Source: Heyndrickxia acidicola (GTDB lineage Bacteria; Bacillota; Bacilli; Bacillales; Bacillaceae_C). Taken from it: DNA of 64,000 nucleotides. The stretch is from assembly GCF_001636425.1 (NCBI RefSeq), contig NZ_KV440953.1, positions 1,872,847-1,936,846 on the forward strand, read 5' to 3'. A program made the translations under genes and the position numbers. The notes beneath the pieces were generated by a model. It had not been told where the DNA came from. It saw nothing but the letters and a program-made list of their open reading frames with translations, and ran no database searches. Positions 53,537 to 63,122 of the stretch are shown here, one piece after another (position 1 is the stretch's first letter; each line of letters starts with the position of its first letter).

Positions 53537-53705
53537 TTGGCTGTGTTATAGGACACTGTTGTTTTTTAGCTCATTCGTGTGAAACGGCCGTTTCACACGC
53601 CTTTCAGCAGAGCTGAAAGGTTACAGTAAAGAAAGAGACCAAAAGCAAACAAGTTTGCTTTTGGTCTCTTTCTTTACTGTAAAATGAGCTAAAAAACGAG
53701 CAGTA
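53537..53705. repeat. R3 long element: four-way-junction palindrome
   Basis: Outer stem GTTTTTTAGCTCATT (53561-53575) / AATGAGCTAAAAAAC (53683-53697). Inside are three abutting hairpins. One is a 24-base perfect palindrome, CGTGTGAAACGG / CCGTTTCACACG (53576-53599). The next is CCTTTCAGC / GCTGAAAGG with loop AGA (53600-53620). The last is a 30-bp perfect stem with AA loop (53621-53682). Every base from 53561 to 53697 is in an arm or loop. A tctt direct repeat may flank it (53533 and 53706). Confidence 0.88.
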
Positions 53706-53771
53706 TCTTTTTTATGAAGTCTCTACGAAGAAGCTTAAAAAAACGAAATTCCGATAAGTGCAATTACCTGT

Positions 53772-54311
53772 TCAAGCTTCCTGAGATTGTGCCTCACTCT
53801 CGTAAATTGGAACCCAGCCTTCCTGTGTGACAAAGATTCGGACAGCCACTACCTTTCGATCTTCATCTAAAGTAAAATAATGCCGAACATTTTCAGGCAC
53901 AGAAATAAGGTCTCCAGGATTTAAGTGTACTTCAAAGAAGTGCCCGTCATTTCCCTGAATAATGAATACTCCATGGCCGCTGACAATAAAACGAACTTCG
54001 TCATCAGAATGATGATGCTCACGCTGGAAGTTTTCAAGGAGCTGATCCAAATTAGGCGTGTGCTCAGCAAGCGATATGACATCAGCCGTCTTATAACCTC
54101 TTCGGTTAGAAATATCCTCAATCTCTTCTTTAAATACCTCAAGAATCTGATTGTTTTCCTCAGGCGTTAAAATGAATTTCTCCTTAAGCTCCTGTGGAAG
54201 CTTCTCAATATTCCAGCTTTCATAAATAACTCCTTGATCATTTAAAAATTCAATAACTTCTTCCTGATTTTCAATACGGCGTTTCGTTCCTTGTACTAAA
54301 ATCGTTGTCAT
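53772..54311 (-). CDS. mtnD: Acireductone dioxygenase
   Basis: A 179-residue cupin that oxidises 1,2-dihydroxy-5-(methylthio)pentene to 2-keto-4-methylthiobutyrate and formate, the penultimate step of methionine salvage. The metal ligands are in [20 protein letters not shown] (His, His and Glu, near 95-105) and the late His in NVRHYFTLD (near 141). It overlaps mtnB by four bases at the end of the mtnWXBD operon. Confidence 0.95.
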   Translation of the reverse strand: MTTILVQGTKRRIENQEEVIEFLNDQGVIYESWNIEKLPQELKEKFILTPEENNQILEVFKEEIEDISNRRGYKTADVISLAEHTPNLDQLLENFQREHHHSDDEVRFIVSGHGVFIIQGNDGHFFEVHLNPGDLISVPENVRHYFTLDEDRKVVAVRIFVTQEGWVPIYESEAQSQEA

Positions 54312-54946
54312 GATAATACTCCTCCTCGACTAAATTTATTTATTTGCAGCAAAGATAGCTGGTACTGGAATAAAAATTCACAGGCCTCCAGAATCTTTTT
54401 CGCTTCAAATCCTGTTCTTCCCCATGCCGTTATTCCATGATTATGAATGAGAACGGCTCCTTTATCTGACTTAATATGACGGCCGAACTCCCGTGCAAGG
54501 ACCGATATATCAGCATGATTTGTAATGATAGGAATGGAAAGTTCAGCATCTTCCTCCCAGAGATCAAATGCCTTAATCAATTCCTGTCCCTTAAAAACCA
54601 CCTCGAAATCCTGGTAGTAAAGCTCCGAAATGACATTATTGGCAACAGTATGAACATGCAGGCTGCAGCCAGCATTGGTTTTTTGATAAATTTCCTTGTG
54701 AAGAAGTGTCTCAGCGGAGGGCTTTAAATGGGTTTCTTCAATCTTTTCTCCCTCTGAATTGACATGTAGAAAGTCTTCAGCTGTTCTTTTCCGTTTATCC
54801 TTGCCGCTTGCTGTTACTAAAAACTCTAAGGGCTCATTTGTAATCTTAATCGAAAGGTTTCCACTGGTGCCCATAAACCAGTCTCTTTCAGCAAGCTCCG
54901 CTTTGATATCCGCTAATTCATTCCACTTTTCTTGATATAGACTCAT
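54308..54946 (-). CDS. mtnB: Methylthioribulose-1-phosphate dehydratase
   Basis: A 212-residue class II aldolase-fold zinc enzyme that dehydrates methylthioribulose-1-phosphate. Substrate loop GTSGNLS is near 28, zinc ligands HVHTVAN near 97, and a third His in HNHGITAWG near 172. I start at 54946 (GGAGG upstream), where the ATG overlaps the mtnX stop in TAATG; an upstream extension has no support. Confidence 0.95.
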   Translation of the reverse strand: MSLYQEKWNELADIKAELAERDWFMGTSGNLSIKITNEPLEFLVTASGKDKRKRTAEDFLHVNSEGEKIEETHLKPSAETLLHKEIYQKTNAGCSLHVHTVANNVISELYYQDFEVVFKGQELIKAFDLWEEDAELSIPIITNHADISVLAREFGRHIKSDKGAVLIHNHGITAWGRTGFEAKKILEACEFLFQYQLSLLQINKFSRGGVLS

Positions 54947-55605
54947 TACACCACCTCCAAATTCTGTTCTAGAATTGCCCGGCAATCAAAGAACGTCTCA
55001 AAAGGTATATAGCGAATTCCCTGTTTCTCACAGGCTTTACTCAAAAAATCACGGGCCAATACCAAATCTGCCTGTTTTGCCGCTTCTAAATCTGTAATGG
55101 AGTCGCCAATGACAATCGTAAAATGCTCTTCTCTTGAAAGAGAGCGAATAATGGTCGGCTTACAGCAGCCGCAGCCATTTTGGCATTCCTTATCACATGG
55201 ATATGGCCACTTAATTTCTACAAACTCCCCTTTAAAGCTGGCTTGATTGCAATAAATTTCTTTAATGGGCCCATATGGATCCAGTAAAGGCTCTACAAAA
55301 AAGTCCATTCCTCCGCTTACAATATAAAAAGGGATAGAGCGATTTTCTGCAAACTCCAGAAATTCTTGAAATCCTTCCCTAATTGCGGCCGTTTTCTTTA
55401 AAAAATGAATCATTTCCTTTTTTTTATCAGACTCTATTAAAGAAAACATCCGGCTAACCCCATCTTGTATGGTAATGGTTTGGTTCAGCACCCTATCCTT
55501 TATTGGCACCCATTCAGGAGGTGCAAACTGTTTCATTAAAGAAATAATATTATCATTATCCGTTACAGTTCCATCAAAGTCGCAAAAAATAATTGGCTTC
55601 TTCAC
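54946..55605 (-). CDS. mtnX: HK-MTPenyl-1-P phosphatase
   Basis: A 219-residue HAD phosphatase that converts 2-hydroxy-3-keto-5-methylthiopentenyl-1-phosphate into the acireductone. Motif I is [12 protein letters not shown] (near 7), motif II SGG near 98, motif [16 protein letters not shown] (near 170). The [14 protein letters not shown] cysteine cluster is typical of MtnX. It overlaps mtnW by four bases. Confidence 0.95.
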   Translation of the reverse strand: MKKPIIFCDFDGTVTDNDNIISLMKQFAPPEWVPIKDRVLNQTITIQDGVSRMFSLIESDKKKEMIHFLKKTAAIREGFQEFLEFAENRSIPFYIVSGGMDFFVEPLLDPYGPIKEIYCNQASFKGEFVEIKWPYPCDKECQNGCGCCKPTIIRSLSREEHFTIVIGDSITDLEAAKQADLVLARDFLSKACEKQGIRYIPFETFFDCRAILEQNLEVV

Positions 55606-56822
55606 CCTTCACTCACCTCTTGGCTGCCCCACAACACTATGGCTTTTTCCAGCTCTTTATGTTCTTTTGCTGCTTCCCTCAACGTTTGTTTTTGAAGAAC
55701 AGCTTCAACCGCTTGACGGAATGCTTTCCCGCCGCCTATTGCTCCATCTGGATGTCCATGGATTCCCCCACCGGCGTTGATCACAGATTCTTCTCCAAAA
55801 TCTCTATAAATTAAGGGTACTAAACCTGGATGGATGCCTGCCGAAGGAACAGGGAAGGACTTTTTATAACGGCGTTCAACTGTAAGTTCATGTCCAATCC
55901 CAAGGGTTGCTTCTCTTTCAAGGGCAACGCTTCCATATGGAGATGGAAATAAACCAAAGTCCGCTCCAGCCAACCGAAGAAGTTTTCCAAGAAATAGCTT
56001 ATGGGAAACCCCATAGTGGCTCGATTGGGTAAACGCTCCACTAAATGCAGGGTGAGCCATTAAGGGAATGTCAATTTCCGGGTCTTCTCTAAGTTCCTGC
56101 AATACATCTAAACCGTATGTAAATACGTTGAAAAGAAGAGCATCTGCACCAAGTTCTCTTGCAAGCCGTGCCTTGGAAATAACCTCCGATGTGCGTCCTG
56201 TAAGATTGACCGCATAGAGTGTTCGATGTCCCGTTTGCTCATGCACTTCATCCAGGACTCTTCTCCCCATTTTGATACGCTCAGCAAATGGAGCTAGATT
56301 ACTTTCAAAAAGGATTTCATCATCCTTAACTAAATCTACACCCCCCAGAGCCTGATCTCGAAGCTGTTTTTCAAGAAATAGTAAATCTCTGCCGATTACC
56401 CCTTTAAATATGCTCATCACCAGCGGACGATCTGTTACGCCCAGCCTATCTCTAATGCCATCGATTCCAAATCTCGGACCGGGAAAATTCCTTTCAACCG
56501 ACTCTGAAAATTCCAAATTTAAAAGTTTTACTTCTCCATCTAACGAAAGCTTTCCAAAAACCGTAGTAAGAATGGCTGGCAGATCAGGACTGAAATTTAC
56601 TGATGGATAAGAAATGATAATTTCAGCAAAGGTTCTGCCATCTTCATCTACTCCCTCAATAACTTTCAAAACATAACCTTTATGCTTTTTTAGCTGCTCC
56701 TTTTCCAATATGGCCAGGTTCGTCCATGATCCCACTGTTAATCCAAGAGCAATGTCCTCAGCCTTTTTTTCGAAAGTTCCCGGTTTTCCATAAAATTTAT
56801 ACGTTGCTGTTACTTCACTCAT
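55602..56822 (-). CDS. mtnW: Diketo-methylthiopentyl-1-P enolase (RuBisCO-like)
   Basis: A 406-residue form IV RuBisCO-like protein that enolises 2,3-diketo-5-methylthiopentyl-1-phosphate. The carbamate/metal motif [10 protein letters not shown] (near 172) and the phosphate-binding [13 protein letters not shown] (near 365) are intact. RuBisCO's loop-6 lysine motif is not present, as expected for MtnW. Start at 56822 with GAGGTGAGG upstream. First gene of mtnWXBD, expressed behind an S-box. Confidence 0.95.
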   Translation of the reverse strand: MSEVTATYKFYGKPGTFEKKAEDIALGLTVGSWTNLAILEKEQLKKHKGYVLKVIEGVDEDGRTFAEIIISYPSVNFSPDLPAILTTVFGKLSLDGEVKLLNLEFSESVERNFPGPRFGIDGIRDRLGVTDRPLVMSIFKGVIGRDLLFLEKQLRDQALGGVDLVKDDEILFESNLAPFAERIKMGRRVLDEVHEQTGHRTLYAVNLTGRTSEVISKARLARELGADALLFNVFTYGLDVLQELREDPEIDIPLMAHPAFSGAFTQSSHYGVSHKLFLGKLLRLAGADFGLFPSPYGSVALEREATLGIGHELTVERRYKKSFPVPSAGIHPGLVPLIYRDFGEESVINAGGGIHGHPDGAIGGGKAFRQAVEAVLQKQTLREAAKEHKELEKAIVLWGSQEVSEG

Positions 56823-56868
56823 TTCCTCACCTCTTAACCAATTATGCAAAAACTTGTTGACTACAATA

Positions 56869-56985
56869 AAAGCGGAGGGCGATTGACCATCGGCGAACAG
56901 CATAAGACAAGGCAGCTTTGAAGGGTGTTCTTCCCCTTCAATGATGGCTGGGCTTATGACTCGAGCGATTTCTTACCTTTTCTTT
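56869..56985 (+). repeat. R5 repeat, copy in the mtnW leader
   Basis: AAAGCGGAGGGC, CCATCGGCGAACAGCATAAGAC, inner arms GAAGGG / CCCCTTC, then CTTATGACTCGAGCGAT. It matches the reverse complement of 58479-58598 in order and in end sequences. Confidence 0.6.
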
Positions 56986-56995
56986 TCATAAACAA

Positions 56996-57150
56996 TAAAA
57001 AACCTCTTCGATAAGAAGAGGTGGAATTCTACCGTCTTCTTATCTCTCAGCCTTTTAGCTGCAAGAATTAGCACCGTGCCTAAAGAAAATCCTTAGATCG
57101 GTTGCCGGGCTTCAATGGGCTCGTCCCTCCGCCTGCTCTTGATAAGAAAT
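56996..57150 (-). ncRNA. SAM-I (S-box) riboswitch of mtnWXBD
   Basis: Minus strand: P1 TTCTTATC / GATAAGAA (57141-57148 with 57037-57044), then AGAGCAGGCGGAGGGACGAG and AAGCCCGGCAACC, the S-box core, and GGCACGGTGCTAATTC. The expression platform ends in CCTCTTC / GAAGAGG followed by TTTTTT (56996-57022). With SAM bound, transcription should stop before mtnW. Confidence 0.93.
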
Positions 57151-57221
57151 AGTTATATAATTATCAGATTGTTAATTCAAATAGGATTATGCCATCCATA
57201 CACAATATTGTCAATTGAAAA

Positions 57222-58397
57222 TTATTTAAATATTTTTAAGTCTCCGATTCTTTCAACCGCTTCCCGAAGCCGCTCTTCCGTTTCCAGCAAGCCAACACGC
57301 ACATATCCTTCACCATAGGTACCAAAACCAATTCCGGGTGCTACTGCTACCTTTGCCTGGTATAAAAGTACATCAGAAAATTGTTCAGAAGTATATCCTT
57401 CAGGGACCTTTAGCCAGGCAAAAAATGATCCCTTTGGAGCGGCAATGTTCCAGCCAATCTTTCGGAGTCCTTCCACCAAAATGTTTCTTCTTGTTTCATA
57501 CATAGAAACAAGTGCATCTACACACTCCTGTGATTCCAATAATGCGGCCGCTGCAGCCTCTTGTACTGCTCCAAAAAGACTTACGTATAGATGATCCTGA
57601 AAAAGATTCAATGCTTCGATTACACTCTCATTGCCTATTGCAAAACCAACCCGCCAGCCTGCCATGTTATAGGTTTTAGAAAAGGTGTAAATTTCAATTC
57701 CGACCTTTTTCGCTCCTTCAGCCTGCAAAAAACTAACAGGTTTCTTTCCATCAAAGCCAATAGCGCCATAGGCAAAGTCATGCACGACACAGATATCATG
57801 TTCATTGGCAAATTCAATGGTTTTTTTAAAAAAGGCCAAATCAGCAGTAGCTCCTGTCGGATTATTCGGATAGTTCAAGAACATTAATTTTGCTTTTTCA
57901 GCCTCTTCTGTACTGATGGATGAAAAATCAGGCTTAAATCCGTTTTCCTCCAAAAGAGGCATAGTATGCATTTTCGCTTGGGCAAGTGCTACTCCAGACC
58001 AGTAGTCCGGATAACCGGGATCAGGCACTAAGACCGTATCCCCTGGATTTAGAAGGCATGGAGGAAGCTCTACCAACCCGGCCTTGCCCCCAAATAATAT
58101 GGCTATTTCCTTGGCTGGATCTGCTTTGACACCGTATTCACGCTCATAAAAAGCTGCCGCTGCTTCCTTCAAATAGGAAAAACCCCTAAATGGGGAATAC
58201 TTATGATTTACAGGGTTTGCAGCAGCCTCCTGAAGTTTTTTTACAATGTGGCCTGGAGTAGGCTGATCAGGGTTCCCTTGGCCTAAATTTATCACATCAT
58301 AACCCTCTGCCTTTACTTTTTCGACTTTACCTACAAGAGAAGCAAAAAATTGGGATGGCAGGGATTTTAACAAATCTGATTTCGAAAAAGTTTTCAT
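57222..58397 (-). CDS. mtnE: Methionine salvage aminotransferase MtnE
   Basis: A 391-residue class I pyridoxal-phosphate aminotransferase that transaminates 2-keto-4-methylthiobutyrate to methionine, the last step of the salvage route. Motifs are NLGQGNPDQPTPG (near 36), NYPNNPTGAT (near 170), the Asp-Tyr DFAYG (near 202) and the PLP lysine in YTFSKTYNMAGWRVG (near 235). GGAGG precedes the ATG. It is separated from mtnW by the S-box, so it has its own promoter; no S-box precedes mtnE itself. Confidence 0.92.
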   Translation of the reverse strand: MKTFSKSDLLKSLPSQFFASLVGKVEKVKAEGYDVINLGQGNPDQPTPGHIVKKLQEAAANPVNHKYSPFRGFSYLKEAAAAFYEREYGVKADPAKEIAILFGGKAGLVELPPCLLNPGDTVLVPDPGYPDYWSGVALAQAKMHTMPLLEENGFKPDFSSISTEEAEKAKLMFLNYPNNPTGATADLAFFKKTIEFANEHDICVVHDFAYGAIGFDGKKPVSFLQAEGAKKVGIEIYTFSKTYNMAGWRVGFAIGNESVIEALNLFQDHLYVSLFGAVQEAAAAALLESQECVDALVSMYETRRNILVEGLRKIGWNIAAPKGSFFAWLKVPEGYTSEQFSDVLLYQAKVAVAPGIGFGTYGEGYVRVGLLETEERLREAVERIGDLKIFK

Positions 58398-58478
58398 TTT
58401 TTCCTCCTTACTGCAATCAAAGCGGGGCCCTTCCGCTTTTCTTTTGTCCAGCTCCAGCTGGAAGGATACAAATCAATC

Positions 58479-58598
58479 CTTCCTAACCATCGGCTCGAGG
58501 TCATATGCCATTCCGTCAAGAAGGTTAAAGATCGTACCTTCTTTGACGGCCCGTCATATGCTGGTCGCCGATTAGCAGGTCCCTTCCGCTTTTCTTTT
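58479..58598 (-). repeat. R5 repeat, copy between mtnE and mtnU
   Basis: Reverse complement reads AAAGCGGAAGGGACC, ATCGGCGACCAGCATATGAC, a hairpin CCGTCAAAGAAGGT / ACCTTCTTGACGG, then CATATGACCTCGAGCCGATGG. A second CCCTTCCGCTTTTC lies at 58428, just before mtnE. Confidence 0.6.
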
Positions 58599-58688
58599 AA
58601 TTTTGAACTTTTAAAATCTAGTAACAAATGTTATAACGAAAAGAAGCCAATGTAAAGAGATAATCTAAAAATGAGGAGGAAAAATCCT

Positions 58689-59471
58689 TTGCTGAAAAAA
58701 ATGGCATGTATTCAAATGGATATTCATTTTGGGCAGCCTGAAAAAAATTATGAAAATGCTGAGAAATGGATTCACAAGGCTAGTGAGGAAAAATGTGATT
58801 TGGTTATTTTACCAGAACTCTGGACGACTGGATATGACCTGACCAGGCTTTCAGAGATAGCAGATGAAGAAGCAAAACAAACATTCAAATTTTTAAAAAG
58901 ATGCTCCTTAACATATCAGGTGGACATTATTGGCGGATCCATTGCGAAGAAGACAGCACAAGGCCACTACAATACGATGCTGATTGTAGACAGAGAAGGA
59001 AATTTTATTAAGGAATACAGTAAGCTCCATTTATTTAAATTGATGGATGAGCATTTGTTTCTTCAGCACGGAACAAACAGTGGTGAGTTTACCTTATATG
59101 GCGAAAGCTTCTCAGGTGCAATTTGTTACGACATTCGATTTCCTGAATGGATACGAAAGCCTTTTTTAGAAGGAGCCTCGGCATTATTTGTTAGTGCTGA
59201 ATGGCCAAAGCCCCGTCTTTCCCACTGGAGAAACCTCTTAATAGCAAGGGCAATCGAAAATCAGTGCTATGTCATTGCCTGTAACCGTGTTGGGAATGAT
59301 CCGAATAACACGTTTGGCGGGCATTCTTTAATCATTGACCCGTGGGGAGAGATTCTCGCAGAGGGGGGAGAAGACGAAGGTCTCGTCATTAAAGAAGCGG
59401 ATTTTTCCCTGGTTAAAGAAGTCCGGAGAAAAATTCCTGTTTTTAGCGATCGTTTGCCGGAATATTATTAA
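58689..59471 (+). CDS. mtnU: Carbon-nitrogen hydrolase MtnU (omega-amidase-like)
   Basis: A 260-residue nitrilase-superfamily enzyme. The catalytic triad is Glu in VILPELWTTGY (near 43), Lys in EYSKLHLFK (near 113) and Cys in GAICYDIRFPEW (near 147). It is thought to hydrolyse alpha-ketoglutaramate left by the glutamine-dependent MtnE. I choose TTG 58689, nine bases after AGGAGG; the ATG at 58671 overlaps that site and would start within it. Divergent from mtnE. Confidence 0.88.
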   Translation: MLKKMACIQMDIHFGQPEKNYENAEKWIHKASEEKCDLVILPELWTTGYDLTRLSEIADEEAKQTFKFLKRCSLTYQVDIIGGSIAKKTAQGHYNTMLIVDREGNFIKEYSKLHLFKLMDEHLFLQHGTNSGEFTLYGESFSGAICYDIRFPEWIRKPFLEGASALFVSAEWPKPRLSHWRNLLIARAIENQCYVIACNRVGNDPNNTFGGHSLIIDPWGEILAEGGEDEGLVIKEADFSLVKEVRRKIPVFSDRLPEYY

Positions 59472-59696
59472 CTATTAATTTCAAAGCCTTTTAAAGCTCG
59501 AATGCTATAAAAATTGAATCATTCAAGCTTTAGAGTAGGCTGCCCGCCAACAATAACATCGTACAGATTCATCCTTAAAGTGAAAAAGCAGCCATTGCTT
59601 TTAACTAATTTTTGAAAATAGTGATTGACATAATGAAATAAATACTGATAATATAGCAATCGTGAATTGTAATTCTTTTAAAAAATATGAAAATTA
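59472..59696. other. Spacer between mtnU and the mtnK S-box
   Basis: No gene. The mtnKA promoter should lie here: TTGACA occurs near 59625 with TATAAT-like TAATAT about 18 bases on. Confidence 0.4.
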
Positions 59697-59905
59697 ATTC
59701 TCTTATCAAGAGCAGGCTGAGGGATTTGGCCCTATGAAGCCCAGCAACCGACCGTAATACCATTGTTCAATGGGGCGCTTTTTTAAAGTGCCGGATTTTT
59801 CCGTAAGGCACGGTGCTAATTCCAACAGAAAGAATTCTTTCTGGCAGATAAGAGGTTCGGAGAATACCTTCGGAGCCTCTTTCATTACTGAGAGAGGCTT
59901 TTTTA
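59697..59905 (+). ncRNA. SAM-I (S-box) riboswitch of mtnKA
   Basis: P1 CTCTTATC (59700-59707) / GATAAGAG (59847-59854). The core runs AGAGCAGGCTGAGGGA, GAAGCCCAGCAACC and GGCACGGTGCTAATTCC. The arm between core segments is extended with an extra hairpin. The platform terminator AGCCTCT / AGAGGCT with TTTTTT ends at 59904. Confidence 0.95.
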
Positions 59906-59963
59906 ATCCAGGATATTCGAAAAGCCTCTTCCAACATTCAGAATAAATTGGAGGGATTTTTCT

Positions 59964-61166
59964 ATGTCTTATACCGAAGTAAAGGAATATGAGCCATTAA
60001 CAGAAAAAACAGCTGTCACACTAGCAAAAAGCCTGGGGCTTTTTTCAAACGAAATATTAATGTGTAACGAAATTGGTGATGGAAACCTCAACCTTGTTTT
60101 TCATATCAAGGATCAAGAAAGCCAAAAAGGAATCATCATTAAACAAGCTCTTCCATATGCAAAAGTAGTTGGGGAAAGCTGGCCTTTAACTCTTCAGCGT
60201 TCCCAAATCGAAGCCAATGCATTAAAGCAGCACGGTGCAATCGTTCCGCATTTTGTACCTGAAGTGTTTTACCAGGATGAACTTCTTGCCATCACCGTTA
60301 TGGAGGACCTTTCTTATTTAAGAATTGTTCGAAATGGATTAATTGAAGGAGAAAGATATCCTCTGCTTGCTGACCATATTGGAGAATATTTGGCCAAAAC
60401 CCTGTTTTACACATCTGAATTTGCTCTGCCGCCTTCTAAGAAAAAGGAATTCGCCAAACAGTTTTCAAATCCTGAGCTTTGCAGGATTACAGAGGAATTA
60501 GTCTTTACAGATCCTTTTTTTGATAGCGAATCCAATGATTTTGAAGAAGAGCTTTATGATGAAATTCAGTCGATTTGGCAAGATTCATTGCTTAAACTCG
60601 AAGCGGCAAAGCTGAAGAGAAAATTTTTAACTGAGGCTGAGGCGCTGCTTCATGGAGATTTACATACAGGAAGCATTTTTGCAAATCAATTGGAGACAAA
60701 AGTAATTGATCCCGAATTTGCTTTTTATGGTCCTTTTGGATTTGATGTGGGACAGTTTTTTGCAAATCTTATCTTTCAGGCAATTACAGGAAATGAGGAA
60801 AAGCGAGATTTTATTCTACAACAAATTCAACAAACCTGGAAATCCTTTGTAAACCATTTTACACATGCTTGGCTGCATCACAATATCGATAATTTCGCAG
60901 AAGTACCAGGCTTCTTGGATTCAATATTGAATAAAATTTTTGAAGATTCCATCGGTTTTGCCGGTTGTGAATTAATCAGAAGAACAATCGGCCTATCCCA
61001 TGTAAAGGACTTGGAAGGGATTGCGGATAAAGATGAGCGGATTCAAAATAAAAAAGCTGCTCTAACCATTGGGAAAACATGCATTTTGGAGCATTCCCGC
61101 GTTGATAGTATCCAGCAATTTATTGTACTGCTTCAAGAAGCTTTGACAGGTGAGGCAAAAAAGTAA
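59964..61166 (+). CDS. mtnK: Methylthioribose kinase
   Basis: A 400-residue APH/choline-kinase-fold enzyme that phosphorylates 5-methylthioribose at C1. The nucleotide region [11 protein letters not shown] is near 37. The catalytic motif is [13 protein letters not shown] (near 230), and the metal-binding [13 protein letters not shown] (near 250) is typical of MtnK. GGAGGG precedes the ATG. First gene of mtnKA, behind an S-box. Confidence 0.95.
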   Translation: MSYTEVKEYEPLTEKTAVTLAKSLGLFSNEILMCNEIGDGNLNLVFHIKDQESQKGIIIKQALPYAKVVGESWPLTLQRSQIEANALKQHGAIVPHFVPEVFYQDELLAITVMEDLSYLRIVRNGLIEGERYPLLADHIGEYLAKTLFYTSEFALPPSKKKEFAKQFSNPELCRITEELVFTDPFFDSESNDFEEELYDEIQSIWQDSLLKLEAAKLKRKFLTEAEALLHGDLHTGSIFANQLETKVIDPEFAFYGPFGFDVGQFFANLIFQAITGNEEKRDFILQQIQQTWKSFVNHFTHAWLHHNIDNFAEVPGFLDSILNKIFEDSIGFAGCELIRRTIGLSHVKDLEGIADKDERIQNKKAALTIGKTCILEHSRVDSIQQFIVLLQEALTGEAKK

Positions 61167-61182
61167 ACGAGGTGCAATTGTA

Positions 61183-62238
61183 ATGACAAGACTTCAGACT
61201 GCCATTCCTATTTCAATTGAATGGATGGATAACCACATTAAACTGCTTAATCAGCAGGCGTTACCGCATATAACTGAGTATATCGATCTATATACGCTCC
61301 AGGATGTATATGAAGCGATTACGGCATTAAAAGTGAGAGGTGCTCCGGCAATTGGCATCACAGCCGCATTTGGGCTTGCAATGTCTGCACAAAACTATGA
61401 AATCGATGAACTTGAAGCATTTCTTGTTAAACTTCAGAAAGAAAAAGAATACTTAAATTCTTCAAGACCCACCGCAGTGAATTTATCCTGGGCACTGAAC
61501 AGGCTGATAAATTCGATTGGTAATGCCCGTTCCGTAAATGAAGCGAAAACTGACCTGCTTCATGAAGCCATCCAAATACAGGCTGAGGACGAGGCCATGT
61601 GCAGACAGATAGGAGAAAATGCATTATTGCTTTTAACACCGGGCGACTCAGTGATGACTATCTGCAATGCAGGATCCATTGCAACTGCAAAATACGGGAC
61701 CGCCCTGGCACCTTTCCATCTTGCAAGCGAAAGGGGCAAACATTTTCATGTATACGCCTGTGAAACACGTCCCGTTCTGCAGGGTGCCCGTTTAACTGCA
61801 TGGGAACTTCAGCAATCCGGAGTTGAGACAACACTCATTACAGATAACATGGCAGCACATACAATGAAAACAAAAAAAATTAAAGCTGTTATTGTGGGTG
61901 CTGACAGAATTGCAGCGAATGGAGATACTGCCAACAAGATTGGAACATATGGACTTGCTCTCATAGCAAAGTCACTCCAAATACCATTCTATGTTGCTGC
62001 TCCTTCCTCAAGTTTTGATTTAACATTGAAAAATGGTGATTCTATCCCAATAGAAGAAAGAAACTTGGAAGAAGTTACAACACTGAATGGCACCCAGATA
62101 GCACCTGAAGGCATTCAGGTTTACAATCCTGCCTTTGATGTCACTTCATCAGAGCTGATCACTGCCATCATAACAGAAAAAGGAATTTTGTACCCATCCT
62201 ATACTGAAAGCATAAAGAATCAACTATTACGTTATTAA
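61183..62238 (+). CDS. mtnA: Methylthioribose-1-phosphate isomerase
   Basis: A 351-residue eIF2B-like isomerase converting methylthioribose-1-phosphate to the ribulose form. Motifs: [16 protein letters not shown] (near 50), the catalytic Cys in [11 protein letters not shown] (near 160), and Asp in [18 protein letters not shown] (near 240). I start at 61183, with GAGGTG upstream, 16 bases after the mtnK stop; an earlier frame start lies inside mtnK. Confidence 0.95.
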   Translation: MTRLQTAIPISIEWMDNHIKLLNQQALPHITEYIDLYTLQDVYEAITALKVRGAPAIGITAAFGLAMSAQNYEIDELEAFLVKLQKEKEYLNSSRPTAVNLSWALNRLINSIGNARSVNEAKTDLLHEAIQIQAEDEAMCRQIGENALLLLTPGDSVMTICNAGSIATAKYGTALAPFHLASERGKHFHVYACETRPVLQGARLTAWELQQSGVETTLITDNMAAHTMKTKKIKAVIVGADRIAANGDTANKIGTYGLALIAKSLQIPFYVAAPSSSFDLTLKNGDSIPIEERNLEEVTTLNGTQIAPEGIQVYNPAFDVTSSELITAIITEKGILYPSYTESIKNQLLRY

Positions 62239-62249
62239 GCCTTCTTTTT

Positions 62250-62290
62250 TAGAACAAAGCGTCTTCCGATAGGCGCTTTGTTCTATTTTG
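62250..62290 (+). terminator. mtnKA terminator
   Basis: AGAACAAAGCG / CGCTTTGTTCT with an 11-base loop and TATTTTGTTT. The loop CTTCCGATAGGCG resembles the R1 end. Confidence 0.8.
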
Positions 62291-62295
62291 TTTAG

Positions 62296-62395
62296 ATATG
62301 GCTGTATATTCATAAATTGTTGCTTATTGTTGACCGTCTGTGTGGCAGCTTTTCGTAAGCTGTTCACAAGTTTTAATACTGAACCTGAATTAACT
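62296..62395. repeat. R4 repeat, right end missing
   Basis: ATGGCTGTATATTCATAAATTGTTGC, CCGTCTGTGTGGCAGCTTTTCGTAAG and CACAAGTTTTAATACTGAA follow the R4 order of 27138 up to the middle. Confidence 0.55.
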
Positions 62396-62900
62396 ATAAA
62401 ACACCTTCAATCTTCAGAAGGATTTCCTTTTTATCAATTTCTTTTCCAGCATACCCTGTCATACTTTGATTTTTTCCTATTACCCTGTGGCAAGGGATGA
62501 TAATTGGAAATCTATTCGCTTTATTCGCCTGTCCGACAGCGCGAACAGCCTTTTGCTTTTGGATTGCACAAGCGATATCCTGGTAGGATCTTGTTTCACC
62601 ATATGGAATCTTAGTCAATTCCTTCCATACTGCTTTTTGGAATTCTGTTCCCTCAATAGAAAGAGGAATTGTAAAGTGTTTTCTTTTATTTTTAAAGTAC
62701 TCCTTGAGTTCTTGGACTGCCATTCTTAATATGGGATGTCCTGGATCTTCACTATCGTTGTACTGGGTGTTTATTACTGGTATTCCTTCTTTGCCGGCTA
62801 TCTTAGAATTCTCCCTGCCAAAGTAAATACCGGTTAATCCACTATCATTTGCCGTTAATACCAAAGGGCCAATTTCACTTTCTAATACGGTATAAGCCAT
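62394..62900 (-). CDS. ogt: Methylated-DNA-protein cysteine methyltransferase
   Basis: A 168-residue suicide repair protein that takes the methyl group from O6-methylguanine. The acceptor Cys is in IIPCHRVIGKN (near 137), with the helix-turn-helix IPYGETRSYQDIACAIQKQKAVRAVGQA (about 100-127) and the C-terminal GYAGKEIDKKEILLKIEG. Length and lack of an AdaA part fit Ogt. Position between mtnA and kinE matches B. subtilis ogt. GGAGAGGG precedes the start. Confidence 0.93.
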   Translation of the reverse strand: MAYTVLESEIGPLVLTANDSGLTGIYFGRENSKIAGKEGIPVINTQYNDSEDPGHPILRMAVQELKEYFKNKRKHFTIPLSIEGTEFQKAVWKELTKIPYGETRSYQDIACAIQKQKAVRAVGQANKANRFPIIIPCHRVIGKNQSMTGYAGKEIDKKEILLKIEGVL

Positions 62901-62930
62901 TTCCCTCTCCTTTTTTAACGTTTTTTTATC

Positions 62931-63060
62931 CTGCTGGTTGATTTACGCTTCAGGCACTCGCTTTCCGTGGGGCGGCCGGGAACCTCCTTCTCCTTGCTCC
63001 TGCAAGAATCTCCCTTAACCAGCTTCCCCGCAGGAGTCTTATGCCTTTACTTCGATCACG
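62931..63060 (+). repeat. R2 dispersed repeat
   Basis: TGGTTGATTTACGCTTCAGGCACTCGCTTTCCGTGGGGCGG, CTTGCTCCTGCAAG, and CCCGCAGGAGTCTTATGCC. It fills the gap between ogt and the kinase. Confidence 0.65.
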
Positions 63061-63082
63061 CTGGGTCCAAAACACCATTAAA

Positions 63083-63117
63083 ATAAAGAACCCGAAGAAA
63101 ACGCTTGAGTTCTTTAC
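63083..63117 (-). terminator. Kinase gene terminator
   Basis: Minus-strand AAAGAACTC / GGGTTCTTT followed by ATTTTAATGG. Confidence 0.6.
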
Positions 63118-63122
63118 AATAA

